DNA of 64,000 nt, from contig CAIVVM010000025.1 of assembly GCA_903909375.1 (NCBI GenBank), positions 62,001 through 126,000 of the forward strand. Reading direction: 5' to 3'. Positions 43,619 through 51,746 of the stretch are shown here, one piece after another. Every line of letters begins with the position of its first letter. The first letter of the stretch is position 1. The position numbers and the translations under genes are program-made. The DNA comes from an uncultured Alphaproteobacteria bacterium (GTDB lineage Bacteria > Pseudomonadota > Alphaproteobacteria > Caulobacterales > Caulobacteraceae). A model generated the notes under the pieces. It was not told where the DNA came from. It saw only the letters and a list, made by a program, of their open reading frames with translations, and made no database searches.

Positions 43619-45120
43619 CGAACGGTGGCGGGCCTGGCGACACCCGCCATCTCGACCTTCAACTGGCGCCGCAGGAGTTTGCCGGTATCGTTGTAAGGAA
43701 GGGCGTCACGTATTTCCCAGACTTCGGGAGTCTTGGTGGAGCGCAATCGGGCCCGGACCCAGTCGGCCAGGGCGTCGGGGGCCGTACCTCCGGCTTTCAG
43801 AACAACAGCGGCGGCGACGCGCTCGCCCCATTCGTCATCCGGCAGTCCCAGCACCGCCACATCGGCAACATCAGGATGCTCGCGCAGCACGTCCTCGATT
43901 TCGCCCGGCGAAATGTTCTCGCCGCCCCGCACGATCACGTCATCCAGCCGACCTTCCACAAACAGATAGCCGGCCTCGTCCATCCAGCCGCCATCGTTGG
44001 TGGCGAACCAGCCATCATCCTGAACGACCTTCTTGTGGGTGTATTCGCCGGAGACCTGCTCCCCCCGGACATAGATTTCACCGGACTGGCCCGTAGGCAT
44101 CACCTCACCGTCCGGTCCGCGAATCTCCAGTTCGAGGGTCGGCAACGGGCGACCCACCGAGCCAAGCCGGCGACGTACGGCTTCATCGGGCGATGACATC
44201 GCCTCGCGGTGATCCTCCGGTCCCAGAACCGCGACCGTCGAACTGGTCTCGGTGAGACCGTAGGCGTTGACGAAGTCCACATGGGGCAGAACCCGCAGCG
44301 CGCGCTCGATCACCGGTTGAGGCATACGCCCGCCGCCATAGGAGAGCGCCTTCAGATGAGGCAACCCGGCGCCGCGACCCTCGAGGATGTCGAGGATCCG
44401 GCCCAGCATGGTGGGCACCACCATCGCATGGGTAATCTGTTCGGCGGTCGCCTCGTCGACCCAGGCCTCTGGCGTGAACGCCTCCAGGTGAACCAGCCGA
44501 CGCCCGCCATAGACGCCTGTCAGGACCGCCGAGATCCCGGCGATGTGATAGGGCGGCACGCTGACCAGCGCCGCTTCGCCCTCCTCTGATCCAAGAAACT
44601 CCACCGTGGAGATCACATAGGACGTCAGATTGGCGTGGCGAAGGATGGCGGCCTTGGGTTCGCCCGTCGTACCGCTGGTAAACAGCAAGACCGCGATGTC
44701 AGGTTCGACATAGGCAAGTTCCCCGTCGACTTCAGCCTCGCAGGCGCGCTCGAACGCACTGCGCGCCATCATGGTCACGCCGGGGCATTCGCCGAGCCGC
44801 ACCAGCATGTCGTCGTCGACGATCGCGACGCAGGGCGCCGTCCTGGCCAGAAGCCGGGCGAGGTCAGCATCGGGAAGCCGGTAGTTCAGGGGTGCGAACG
44901 GTTTACCCAGTAGGCCGGCGGCGAAGATTGCAACGGGCATGGCCGGGCCGTTGAGGCCGACGAAAACCACGGTGTCGCCGCCGGCGGCCTCCAGTGCGAC
45001 AGCGCCAGCGCGGGCCCGCCGCTGGAGATCAGAGAACGTGACGCCATCCTCGCGCCGTCCCAGCGCCAGCCGGTCCGGTGCGGCATCCGCCGCCATATCG
45101 AGCAGGAGTGTTGTGTGCAT
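43615..45120 (-). CDS. Acyl-CoA synthetase (AMP-forming)
   Basis: 501-residue ligase. The P-loop VLLFTSGTTGEPKAAILRH is near 149-167; NAYGLTETSSTVAVLG forms the A5 motif, GWFATNDGGWMDEAGYLFVEGR the A7/A8 region and YNDTGKLLRRQL the catalytic Lys region. It activates a carboxylic acid to its CoA thioester, presumably the entry step of the pathway encoded by this operon. Start ATG 45120 lies eight bases downstream of the small protein's stop. The substrate cannot be inferred. Confidence 0.92.
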   Translation of the reverse strand: MHTTLLLDMAADAAPDRLALGRREDGVTFSDLQRRARAGAVALEAAGGDTVVFVGLNGPAMPVAIFAAGLLGKPFAPLNYRLPDADLARLLARTAPCVAIVDDDMLVRLGECPGVTMMARSAFERACEAEVDGELAYVEPDIAVLLFTSGTTGEPKAAILRHANLTSYVISTVEFLGSEEGEAALVSVPPYHIAGISAVLTGVYGGRRLVHLEAFTPEAWVDEATAEQITHAMVVPTMLGRILDILEGRGAGLPHLKALSYGGGRMPQPVIERALRVLPHVDFVNAYGLTETSSTVAVLGPEDHREAMSSPDEAVRRRLGSVGRPLPTLELEIRGPDGEVMPTGQSGEIYVRGEQVSGEYTHKKVVQDDGWFATNDGGWMDEAGYLFVEGRLDDVIVRGGENISPGEIEDVLREHPDVADVAVLGLPDDEWGERVAAAVVLKAGGTAPDALADWVRARLRSTKTPEVWEIRDALPYNDTGKLLRRQLKVEMAGVARPATVR

Positions 45121-45128
45121 GGCTGGAC

Positions 45129-45437
45129 CTAGTCGGACGCCGGCAGCTTCTTGGCGTCCTTGGCGCTGATCGCGCGGCCATCCAGGCTGAGCGACCCCGC
45201 GCCGCCCTTGCTGCAGAGAACCTCCAGACCGCTCTCCTCATCGGCAAACCGCTTGCCCATCTGGGTCCCCGCAGAATGATCCAGCGCGATGGAAAGGCCG
45301 TCGGGCTTCGCCGCAGCATGCGCCACCATCGGATGGCCGCCGCATTCCAGGCTGGCGTCAGATTTCGGTGGGCGCACGACCACGACCTCTGTGTCGCAGA
45401 CGGCGCTCTTCCAGCGTGATCCCGGTTTCAGTTCCAT
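45129..45437 (-). CDS. Small Cys-containing protein heading the acyl-CoA operon
   Basis: 102-residue protein of unknown function beginning MELKPGSRWKSAVCDTEVVV with conserved-looking SLECGGHPMV and a later LEVLCSKGGAGSLSL. Three cysteines (14, 33, 75) and a His could bind a metal. I associate very similar small proteins with AMP-ligase / CoA-transferase operons in other bacteria. GGAGGG stands before ATG 45437; a longer frame has no support. It is the first gene of the operon. Confidence 0.7.
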   Translation of the reverse strand: MELKPGSRWKSAVCDTEVVVVRPPKSDASLECGGHPMVAHAAAKPDGLSIALDHSAGTQMGKRFADEESGLEVLCSKGGAGSLSLDGRAISAKDAKKLPASD

Positions 45438-45557
45438 GACTTTCCCTCCCACGGCGCGCTTGCCTGCGGCCTGTTGTGCCGCACCACCGTGCACCGAGGA
45501 TGTCGCAAAAGAAAGATTTGGTCACGCCGCCCCATCGATTTGGGGGGGAGGAAACGA

Positions 45558-45634
45558 TGGTACTGCCCCCCGGTCTCGAACCGGGGACCTCCAGATCCAC
45601 AATCTGGCGCTCTAACCAACTGAGCTAGGGCAGC
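45558..45634 (-). tRNA. tRNA-His (GTG)
   Basis: A 77-base cloverleaf on the minus strand with encoded CCA (45558-45560). The anticodon loop TTGTGGA gives GTG. Position 73 is A, base pair 1:72 is G-U, and the base before position 1 is C, so the G-1 nearly universal in tRNA-His is absent from the gene. That combination is characteristic of alphaproteobacteria. Confidence 0.96.
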
Positions 45635-45744
45635 GCATCGCGAGCGGAGGTTCTAGTCGGGAGGGGCGGCGCGATCAAGCCCGACCTCCAGACGGGCGAA
45701 ATGTCCCAGGCATCGCCCCGGGATCGTCTTGCCTCCCGGCCAAG

Positions 45745-45775
45745 AAAAAGCCCCGGCAGCGGCTGCTGTCGGGGC
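45745..45775 (-). terminator. Terminator of the tonB operon
   Basis: GCCCCGGCAGC (45750-45760) pairs with the GC-rich segment ending GGGGC at 45775, and on the minus strand a run of five T (45745-45749) follows. It starts about 40 bases after the tonB stop. Confidence 0.8.
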
Positions 45776-45815
45776 CAATTCTACAGAACGCGACCTGAAG
45801 GGTCGACGCCAGGCA

Positions 45816-46523
45816 TCAGTCCTTCGGCAGAACGAACCGAAGTGGGATGCGCACGGTACCGCCGTCTACAGGTTGGCCGTCCGTCGTCTTTGGACGCATC
45901 CGGAACAGCTTGCTCATTCGCATGGCCGCGTCTCCAAAGCCCATGTCGGAAGGGTCTTCAGAGATGATGTTGCACCCATCGAGTGCGCCGCGGGCGTTCA
46001 CCGTGCAACTGATCGTCGCGCGGCCGCTGACTTCCATCCGCTGGGCCCGCTCCGGGAAGTACCGGACCAGATCGTCAGCCGAAGGTTTGCGAAGCCAGTC
46101 AGGGTTCGTGATGACCGAAGGACGCGGCGGTTCCGGCGGCGGGGCCGCAGGAGGCCTGGGCTCCTCGATCCTACGCTCCACCGGCGGAACCGGCAGGGGC
46201 GGAATCGAAGGCATGTCCGGGATCGCCACCGGCGGACGCGGCTGCAGCTTTGGCGGCGGCGGCGGCGGGGTGTTCGGCGGCGGCGGAGGCGGCGGCGGCG
46301 GAGGCGGCGGAGGGACGGGCTTGATGAGAGCCACATCCGTCACTTCGTCCGAGTACTCCTTGTACTTGGGCTCGAAGCGCGACTTCCAGAGATAGACGCC
46401 AAGCCCGGCATGCGCGACCAGGGCGAGGATCAGTGCGATCATCGTCCCCGGGCGGGCTTTCGGCCTCGGATCGTCGAACGGATTGTGCCGGGTCAGGGCC
46501 TCAGTGTGTGACGTGTCAGACAT
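45816..46523 (-). CDS. tonB: TonB-type energy transducer
   Basis: 235-residue envelope protein: cytoplasmic N-terminus, one membrane helix (TMIALILALVAHAGLGVYLW, about residues 27-46), a Pro-rich periplasmic spacer with a run of 13 prolines, and a TonB C-terminal domain (VSGRATISCTVNARGALDGC). It links the proton-motive force to outer-membrane TonB-dependent receptors, which are numerous in Caulobacterales. The start at 46523 has AGGTGG upstream. It ends an exbB-exbD-tonB operon. No Fur box was recognised. Confidence 0.92.
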   Translation of the reverse strand: MSDTSHTEALTRHNPFDDPRPKARPGTMIALILALVAHAGLGVYLWKSRFEPKYKEYSDEVTDVALIKPVPPPPPPPPPPPPPNTPPPPPPKLQPRPPVAIPDMPSIPPLPVPPVERRIEEPRPPAAPPPEPPRPSVITNPDWLRKPSADDLVRYFPERAQRMEVSGRATISCTVNARGALDGCNIISEDPSDMGFGDAAMRMSKLFRMRPKTTDGQPVDGGTVRIPLRFVLPKD

Positions 46524-46533
46524 GGGGCGCCAC

Positions 46534-46968
46534 CTAGTTGTTATCTTCACCGACGAGAGCCACGCTGTAGAACTGATTGTCCTGCAGTGCGTTCATCACG
46601 CCCATGAAGTCGCCATAGAGCACGTCTCTATCCGCACGGATAAAGATGCGTTCCTTGGTGGGGTTACGGGTCGAGCCCAGCTGCCGGCGGAGGTCGTCAC
46701 CGATGGTCGACAGGTCGGTCCTGAAGTCCTGGATGAAGACGCTGCCGTTCGGCTGCAACGAGATGTAGACCGGCTTCTGAGGGGTCACGCCGGGCGGCGC
46801 CACCGCAGGCGGAAGTGTGACTTTAACGGTCACACTCGCCAGCGGCGCAGCCACCATGAAGATGATCAGCAGAACCAGCATCACGTCCACGAAGGGCGTG
46901 ACATTGATGTCGGCCATCGCCTCTTCCTGATTGCGCCCGCCCCCTCCGCTCGAGAGTTTGGCGGCCAT
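46534..46968 (-). CDS. exbD: ExbD/TolR biopolymer transport protein
   Basis: 144-residue inner-membrane protein. After a Gly-rich cytoplasmic tail the single membrane helix starts NVTPFVDVMLVLLIIFMVAA; the proton-translocating Asp lies in it (D28). A periplasmic domain with KERIFIRADRDVLYGDFM follows. The QEEAMADINVTPFVDVML pattern suits the ExbD/TolR families alike; the adjacent tonB favours ExbD. It lies five bases after exbB and ten before tonB. Confidence 0.93.
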   Translation of the reverse strand: MAAKLSSGGGGRNQEEAMADINVTPFVDVMLVLLIIFMVAAPLASVTVKVTLPPAVAPPGVTPQKPVYISLQPNGSVFIQDFRTDLSTIGDDLRRQLGSTRNPTKERIFIRADRDVLYGDFMGVMNALQDNQFYSVALVGEDNN

Positions 46969-46973
46969 CTAGG

Positions 46974-47879
46974 TTACGCTCCCTTATCGAGCTGCCGCGA
47001 GATCGCGTTCATCAACTCGGCGACGAACCCTTCCGAGCGGGCGCCGTAGGTCGAAATCTTCGTCTGGAAGAAGTTGTAGAAGATAACCGACGGAATGGCG
47101 GCGAACAGACCCAGGCCCGTGGCGAGAAGCGCCTCGGCGATACCGGGGGCGACGACGGCCAGGTTGGTGGTGTTGGTGTTCGCGATCCCGATGAACGAGT
47201 TCATGATCCCGTAGACGGTGCCGAACAGACCGATGAACGGACCGTTGGAACCCACCGACGCCAGATACTGCATGCCACCCGAAAGGCGACGCGCCAGTGC
47301 GGCCTGAACCGCGCTAACCGCATGTTCAGCGCGGGCAAGCGTGGTTTCACGGTGTTCGCCCACGATCGATAGCCCGGCCTGGCGGCTGAGTTCGATCTCT
47401 TGCGCGGCCGCGGCGGCCATATCGGCCAGCGGGTTACCGTCGAACTCTTCCGACAGAGCGATCTTGCTCATGTCGTTCACCGATTTGGCGCCGCGGAAGT
47501 TCTCCACGAAGGTGTCCGAGACGCGGTTCAAAGCCCGGAACTCGAAGATCTTGGTGACGAGAATGGTCCAGCTCAGGATCGAGGACAGAGCCAGGCCGAT
47601 CATGATGATCTTCACAACCGGGTCGGAGTCCATGAACATGGTGCCGACATTGAGCTGACCGGCATTCTTCATGGTGGGCGGATCGGCCGGAGCCTCGGGC
47701 GCAGCCGCGGCAGCGGCAGGGGCAGCAGCTGCGGCGTCAGCCGCAGGAGCGGCAGCCGCGGCGTCAGCCGCAGGAGCAGCGGGGGCGGCGGCGTTCTGAG
47801 CGAACGCCGGAGCGCTCAGACTCAACGCCATGGCGCCGAGGAGAGCGGAAAATGTGATCTTCAGTTTGTTGTCGAGCAT
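46974..47879 (-). CDS. exbB: ExbB/TolQ-type proton channel protein with secreted N-terminal extension
   Basis: 301-residue inner-membrane protein. It begins with a signal-peptide-like segment (residues 1-27, ending APAFA), then a 35-residue Ala/Pro linker, which is typical of alphaproteobacterial ExbB. The MotA/TolQ/ExbB domain follows, with the first membrane helix near 87-107 and two more with YGIMNSFIGIA and ATGLGLFAAIPSVIFYNFF. It forms the motor with ExbD and TonB. ATG 47879 was preferred to a frame opening 39 codons earlier that lacks a signal sequence. Confidence 0.92.
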   Translation of the reverse strand: MLDNKLKITFSALLGAMALSLSAPAFAQNAAAPAAPAADAAAAAPAADAAAAAPAAAAAAPEAPADPPTMKNAGQLNVGTMFMDSDPVVKIIMIGLALSSILSWTILVTKIFEFRALNRVSDTFVENFRGAKSVNDMSKIALSEEFDGNPLADMAAAAAQEIELSRQAGLSIVGEHRETTLARAEHAVSAVQAALARRLSGGMQYLASVGSNGPFIGLFGTVYGIMNSFIGIANTNTTNLAVVAPGIAEALLATGLGLFAAIPSVIFYNFFQTKISTYGARSEGFVAELMNAISRQLDKGA

Positions 47880-48421
47880 CTGTCGCCAGTTCCTGGTTGA
47901 TCTTGCACGATTGGCCGGAGGGTCGTCGCGCGAGAGCGTCTCTACCCTAGTTGAAACATGACCCCTGCCCCAACCCGCTTGCGCGCGCCAGAACAAAGAG
48001 CCGCTATCGCTGCGCCCGACCCGGAATGCTGATCCCGACGGTTCGTTGGGACTGGCGCTTCAGAGGTGCGGACGGCCTTGGGAGCTCCGAGGAGAACCCA
48101 AAGTCTTACCGCTTTGTTAGGAAGCGGCCTCGACCCTTTGGCAACCCTGCAACGAGGCGTCAAGGGGCAGAAGTGTTCGAATTCCATGACATACCGCCGC
48201 CCGAACCACTCAATTGTGCGCTGCACACTTCGGAAGCGCCGAGCGCTCGACTATTGATCACATCCCCGAGCAAGAAAATATTGCGATGCAGCATTTTCGC
48301 GAAACCGGGATCACCCAGGATTCGCAAGGCATCTCGCTCGTTTTCGCAGCGCCTGCTGACCCGTGGCCAGCGGCGCGGCCCGGGCCTACGCTCTTGAAGA
48401 TGGCGCTATGGGGGAAAAGGG
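47880..48421. promoter_or_regulatory. 542-base intergenic region upstream of exbB
   Basis: No credible gene is seen on either strand. Two palindromes stand out: TGTGC-GCT-GCACA at 48215-48227 and TTTCGCGAAA at 48295-48304. They may be operators for the exbBD-tonB operon, which reads leftward from 47879. A promoter was not identified with confidence. Confidence 0.35.
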
Positions 48422-48497
48422 TGGTGCCTGGGGGCGGATTCGAACCACCGACACGCGGATTTTCAATCCGCTGCTCTACCAACTGAGCTACCCAGGC
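48422..48497 (-). tRNA. tRNA-Phe (GAA)
   Basis: 76-base cloverleaf on the minus strand with encoded CCA (48422-48424), acceptor GCCTGGG fully paired, T arm GGTTCGAATCC, and anticodon loop TTGAAAA giving GAA. It lies 77 bases downstream of yacG, a common alphaproteobacterial neighbour. Confidence 0.97.
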
Positions 48498-48574
48498 CTG
48501 GGCCCCGTCCTCGCGGGAGCCGCGTCTATAAAAGAGCCGTCCCGCGAAGTCCAGCGACCGCTGGCGCGCGTTTT

Positions 48575-48745
48575 TCAGGCGTCTGATGGATCCGACGATC
48601 CCGACGCCTCGGGATCATCGTCATCCTCAACGGGCACCGCGTACCGGCCGCTCAGCCAGCGTTGAAGATCAATGTCGGCGCACCGCCTTGAACAGAACGG
48701 CTTGTAGGCGGCATCGACGGGTTTTCCACAGATCGCGCAACTCAT
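48575..48745 (-). CDS. yacG: DNA gyrase inhibitor / zinc-binding protein
   Basis: 56-residue zinc protein. Ligands C3, C6, C18 and C22 form C-x2-C-x11-C-x3-C (SCAICGKP, FCSRRC), followed by the conserved DIDLQRWLSGRY. The tail is acidic, as in family members. It inhibits DNA gyrase in E. coli. ATG 48745 overlaps the RNase G-like stop (ATGA); the longer frame upstream is inside that gene. Last in the infA-maf-RNase-yacG string. Confidence 0.92.
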   Translation of the reverse strand: MSCAICGKPVDAAYKPFCSRRCADIDLQRWLSGRYAVPVEDDDDPEASGSSDPSDA

Positions 48746-49782
48746 GTGGCGCTCACGTCGATTCGATCGTCGGAATAGTCCGCCGACTCGGACAATGTGA
48801 GGCGCGCGCCAAACCGCGCCGCCAGCGCGGCCATCCAGGGTTCGGTTTCCCTGGCGACCGCCGGTGCGCACCTTGCTGTGAGCCGGGCAGCCGGCTGCGC
48901 CAGCGCTTCGGTCTCCAGGCGACGGATCAGGCGCTGGGCGACGGCGCGGTCACTCAAGGCTCCGCTCGGCTGACGAAGACGGTCCAGGAGAGGTCGGGTT
49001 CTCCGCGGGATAAGCAATTCCAGGGTCCCGAAGCGGCTGATCGGGCCGAACGCCACGCCGGGGTTATCCGCCGCAAAGGCCAGCCGCGCCGCCGCCAGCA
49101 AGGCAGCGCCATCGTGACCCCGCCCCGCCAGATCAATCACTACAATCCCGCCCAGTCCCTTCAGTCGAAGCAGGCGCGCCGCCTCGGTCAGCCCAGCCAG
49201 GTTGGCCTGACGCGTCGCGCGCTTGGCGTCTCCGCCCTTGCGTTGGCCCAGATCAATGTCGATGGCGGTCAAGGCTCGGGTTGGCTCGATCGCCAGGGTC
49301 CCGCCGCCGGGAAGCGGATGCAGGATCTCAAGCGCCTCGGCTTCCGCTTCATCGGCGATCACGCGAGCCTGTGCATCCTCGCGGATGGGGGCGTCACGCG
49401 CGATCCGCTGGAGAGCCTCGGCCACGCCGTCAGGCATCGCGAGAAGTCTCGGGAGCCCCTCCCCCGGACCTATGTAGCGCGTTGTCGCCAGCTTCCCGTC
49501 GCGCGGCTCGCTGCGGATCTCGACCTCAATGGCGGCGCCCCGAACCGGACGCGCCTCTGGCTTGAAGGGCATGATAGCCTCAAGGCCACCCCCGAGATCC
49601 AGAAAGGCTGTCGCCAGAGCCGGCTCCAGGCTCGCGACACGCGCGATCAGCCGCGCGCCCAGGCCCAGGCGAGGATCATCGTGATCCCGATGGATCAGCA
49701 GGCGTTCGGGGCGGCCGTCCAGAGCGAGCACGCCCCGGGTCTCGCCGACCCCGCGATCCAGATAGATGACCCTGTCCGTCAT
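48742..49782 (-). CDS. Ribonuclease E/G-like protein (short form)
   Basis: 346-residue member of the RNase E/G superfamily. The catalytic Asp region LTAIDIDLGQR and the following GIVVIDLAGRG are visible, and an S1-like segment is suggested by ATAFLDLGGGLEAIMP. At 346 residues it is much shorter than E. coli RNase G (489) and lacks the zinc-link and small domains; the same short form occurs in this operon in other alphaproteobacteria. ATG 49782 overlaps the maf stop. Confidence 0.85.
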   Translation of the reverse strand: MTDRVIYLDRGVGETRGVLALDGRPERLLIHRDHDDPRLGLGARLIARVASLEPALATAFLDLGGGLEAIMPFKPEARPVRGAAIEVEIRSEPRDGKLATTRYIGPGEGLPRLLAMPDGVAEALQRIARDAPIREDAQARVIADEAEAEALEILHPLPGGGTLAIEPTRALTAIDIDLGQRKGGDAKRATRQANLAGLTEAARLLRLKGLGGIVVIDLAGRGHDGAALLAAARLAFAADNPGVAFGPISRFGTLELLIPRRTRPLLDRLRQPSGALSDRAVAQRLIRRLETEALAQPAARLTARCAPAVARETEPWMAALAARFGARLTLSESADYSDDRIDVSAT

Positions 49783-50363
49783 TTGCTTGGGTAACCGAGA
49801 CCGGTCAGCAGACTGACTGTCTCATATAGCGGCAGCCCGACAACGCCGGAGTAAGAACCCTGAAGCGCCATCACGAGGGCCGCAGCCCGCCCCTGGATGG
49901 CATAACCACCCGCCTTGCCGACCCCCTCGGACGAGGCCACGTAGGCATCCAGATCGGCCTTGGAAAACCGCTTGAAGTGAACGCGGGTCTCGACCAGTCG
50001 GCTGGCGCCGCGGCCACCCGGTGCGACGACCGCAACACCCGTCAGCACGCGATGGGCGCGACCGGAAAGTCGCGTCAGGCAATCGCGGACCTCCTGATCA
50101 TTGGCGGCCTTCGGCATCATCCGCCGACCGAGGGCGACCACAGTATCCGCGGCAAGCACAAAGGCGCCCGGTTCCCTCTCTGCAACCAGCAGGGCCTTGC
50201 CCAGCGCAAGTCGAAGCGCCAGGCGTCTCGGGGTCTCGTCCCGCAATGGCGACTCATCCAGATCCGCCGGATCAATAGCGTCGGGCACGATCCCGACCTG
50301 CGCCAACAGGTCCAGGCGACGCGGGCTGGCCGAGGCCAGGACAAGACGATGAGACATGGACAT
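49779..50363 (-). CDS. maf: Maf-type nucleotide pyrophosphatase
   Basis: 194-residue house-cleaning pyrophosphatase. LVLASASPRRLDLL is the Maf signature at the N-terminus; VLAADTVV holds the catalytic Asp, TRLSGRAHRVLTGV follows, and GKAGGYAIQGRAA is the C-terminal motif. It hydrolyses non-canonical nucleoside triphosphates or dTTP/UTP in the cytosol. The start is ATG 50363 or 50357, five or eleven bases after the IF-1-like stop. The order infA-maf-RNase-yacG is a conserved alphaproteobacterial block. Confidence 0.93.
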   Translation of the reverse strand: MSMSHRLVLASASPRRLDLLAQVGIVPDAIDPADLDESPLRDETPRRLALRLALGKALLVAEREPGAFVLAADTVVALGRRMMPKAANDQEVRDCLTRLSGRAHRVLTGVAVVAPGGRGASRLVETRVHFKRFSKADLDAYVASSEGVGKAGGYAIQGRAAALVMALQGSYSGVVGLPLYETVSLLTGLGYPSK

Positions 50364-50368
50364 GCCGA

Positions 50369-50587
50369 TCAGCCGACAAGCAGTGTGATCGCGCCTCGCG
50401 TGAGGTCGTAGGGTGTCGACTCCACCAGCACATGATCACCCACAGCCGGCATGGCATCCGCCGGCCGAAAGGCCTCCGAAAGCGTGGCGACCATTTCGTG
50501 ACTGTCCTCGAGCTTGACCAGGAACATGGTGTTGGGAAGCGTCTCGCTGACTACGCCAGCAAACACCAGATGCTCCGCCTTCGACAT
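50369..50587 (-). CDS. Highly diverged translation initiation factor IF-1 homologue
   Basis: 72-residue protein, exactly the size of IF-1 and alignable to E. coli IF-1 without gaps. The frame residues are kept: GVVSETLPNTMF (11-22), the VGDHV turn and TPYDLTRG (58-65). The rRNA-contact part is lost: at positions 39-46 E. coli has KMRKNYIR, here AFRPADAM, and R66, R70 and R72 become A, L and G. It is at the canonical infA site next to maf. Either this is a decaying/specialised paralogue with the true infA elsewhere, or it has a different role. Confidence 0.75.
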   Translation of the reverse strand: MSKAEHLVFAGVVSETLPNTMFLVKLEDSHEMVATLSEAFRPADAMPAVGDHVLVESTPYDLTRGAITLLVG

Positions 50588-50678
50588 TCGATCTCCAGGG
50601 TCACCTTGTCGTGGGACCCGCTATCTGAGTTAAAGCTAGCACAGCCGCGCATGCGCCGAAACGCCCGCGTCCTGGCGA

Positions 50679-51149
50679 TCAACGGGCAAACCTCTTGGCG
50701 ATCCGGGCCGCCAGCCCATCGCGCACCTGCCGATAGGCCTCCAGGCGGTGATCCCTGGAACCCTCGGTCAGCGTCGGATCGTGGGTGGGCCAGTACTCGA
50801 TGTCCGCCGCGCGGCCGCGCGCGAGCTCGACGGCCCGGTGCTGCGCCTCCGGCGTCAGCGACACCACCAGATCAAACGAGTCGTCCTCAAGGTCGTCGAA
50901 AACCTTGCAGCGATGCCGGGTGATATCGATACCGATCTCCTTCATGACCTCGGCTGCCAGCGGGTCGACTTCCAGATCATCGGTATCGGGATCAAATGAC
51001 GCGCGCCGCAGACCGCAGCTGTCCACAAAGATCCGTACGCCGCCAAACTGTTTCAACAGCGCCTCCGCCATCGGTGAACGCACCTGGTTGTAATTGCAGC
51101 AGAACAGGACGGCGTCGGGAAGCCGAACGATCTCCGGATCGGCTGACAT
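50679..51149 (-). CDS. Low-molecular-weight protein-tyrosine-phosphatase / arsenate reductase-like
   Basis: 156-residue LMW-PTP fold protein. The P-loop is C18-N-Y-N-Q-V-R24-S, matching C-x5-R-S, and DPTLTE near 123 supplies the acid Asp. In the alphaproteobacterial block UPF0262 - phosphatase - infA this gene is conserved; whether it dephosphorylates proteins or reduces arsenate is unclear (a second Cys pair typical of ArsC is absent). It starts six bases after the UPF0262 stop. Confidence 0.88.
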   Translation of the reverse strand: MSADPEIVRLPDAVLFCCNYNQVRSPMAEALLKQFGGVRIFVDSCGLRRASFDPDTDDLEVDPLAAEVMKEIGIDITRHRCKVFDDLEDDSFDLVVSLTPEAQHRAVELARGRAADIEYWPTHDPTLTEGSRDHRLEAYRQVRDGLAARIAKRFAR

Positions 51150-51155
51150 CGACGG

Positions 51156-51635
51156 TCAGCTCCGCCAGTGAAGGGCGCAAATCAGGGTGAATAGCCGGCG
51201 CGCAGTATCGAGATCGGTCTCTATCTTGCCCGTCAGTCGTGTCTGAAGCAGCTCCGAGGCCTCGTTGTGCAGACCGCGCCGCCCCATATCCAGGGCTTCG
51301 ATCTGGGCAGGTGTCGAGTTGCGGATCGCCTGATAGTAGCTGTCGCAGATCATGAAGTAGTCCTTGATCAGCGTTCGGAAGGGCGACAGCGACAGGATGT
51401 GTCGTCGTTCATAGGTCGGCCCACGCACGTCGAGAACGAGACGGTTCTCCATCAACCCCATGCGCAGGTCATAGGGCCCGGCAAGGGCGCCTTCGGGAAA
51501 GAAGTAGTTCTCTTCCAGCAGATCAAAGATCGCGATCTGGCGCTCCTGCTCCTGGTCGCGCGAAACGGCCGCGAGCGACTCTTCGTCAAGCTCGACCGAT
51601 TGCAAACGATGAAGGGCTTTGGCGTCTTGGACCAT
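51156..51635 (-). CDS. UPF0262 family protein
   Basis: 159-residue conserved alphaproteobacterial protein of unknown function, recognised by [17 protein letters not shown] and [17 protein letters not shown], then [20 protein letters not shown]. No catalytic motif known. It precedes the phosphatase and the IF-1 homologue and follows hisD at a 111-base gap on the same strand. Confidence 0.93.
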   Translation of the reverse strand: MVQDAKALHRLQSVELDEESLAAVSRDQEQERQIAIFDLLEENYFFPEGALAGPYDLRMGLMENRLVLDVRGPTYERRHILSLSPFRTLIKDYFMICDSYYQAIRNSTPAQIEALDMGRRGLHNEASELLQTRLTGKIETDLDTARRLFTLICALHWRS

Positions 51636-51746
51636 GGCGTGTGGGATGAGCTTTATGGCATTCCGGGGTCGTTCGTCATCCCGCCCTGTCGAACTTCGGG
51701 CCAGATACGGAAAAAGACCCCGCCAAGCCCCGTTCTCAGCAACCGC

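Noticed and set aside
46255-46315. GGC-repeat tract in the tonB gene as a separate repeat element
   Set aside because: It encodes the polyproline spacer of TonB and is explained by the protein.
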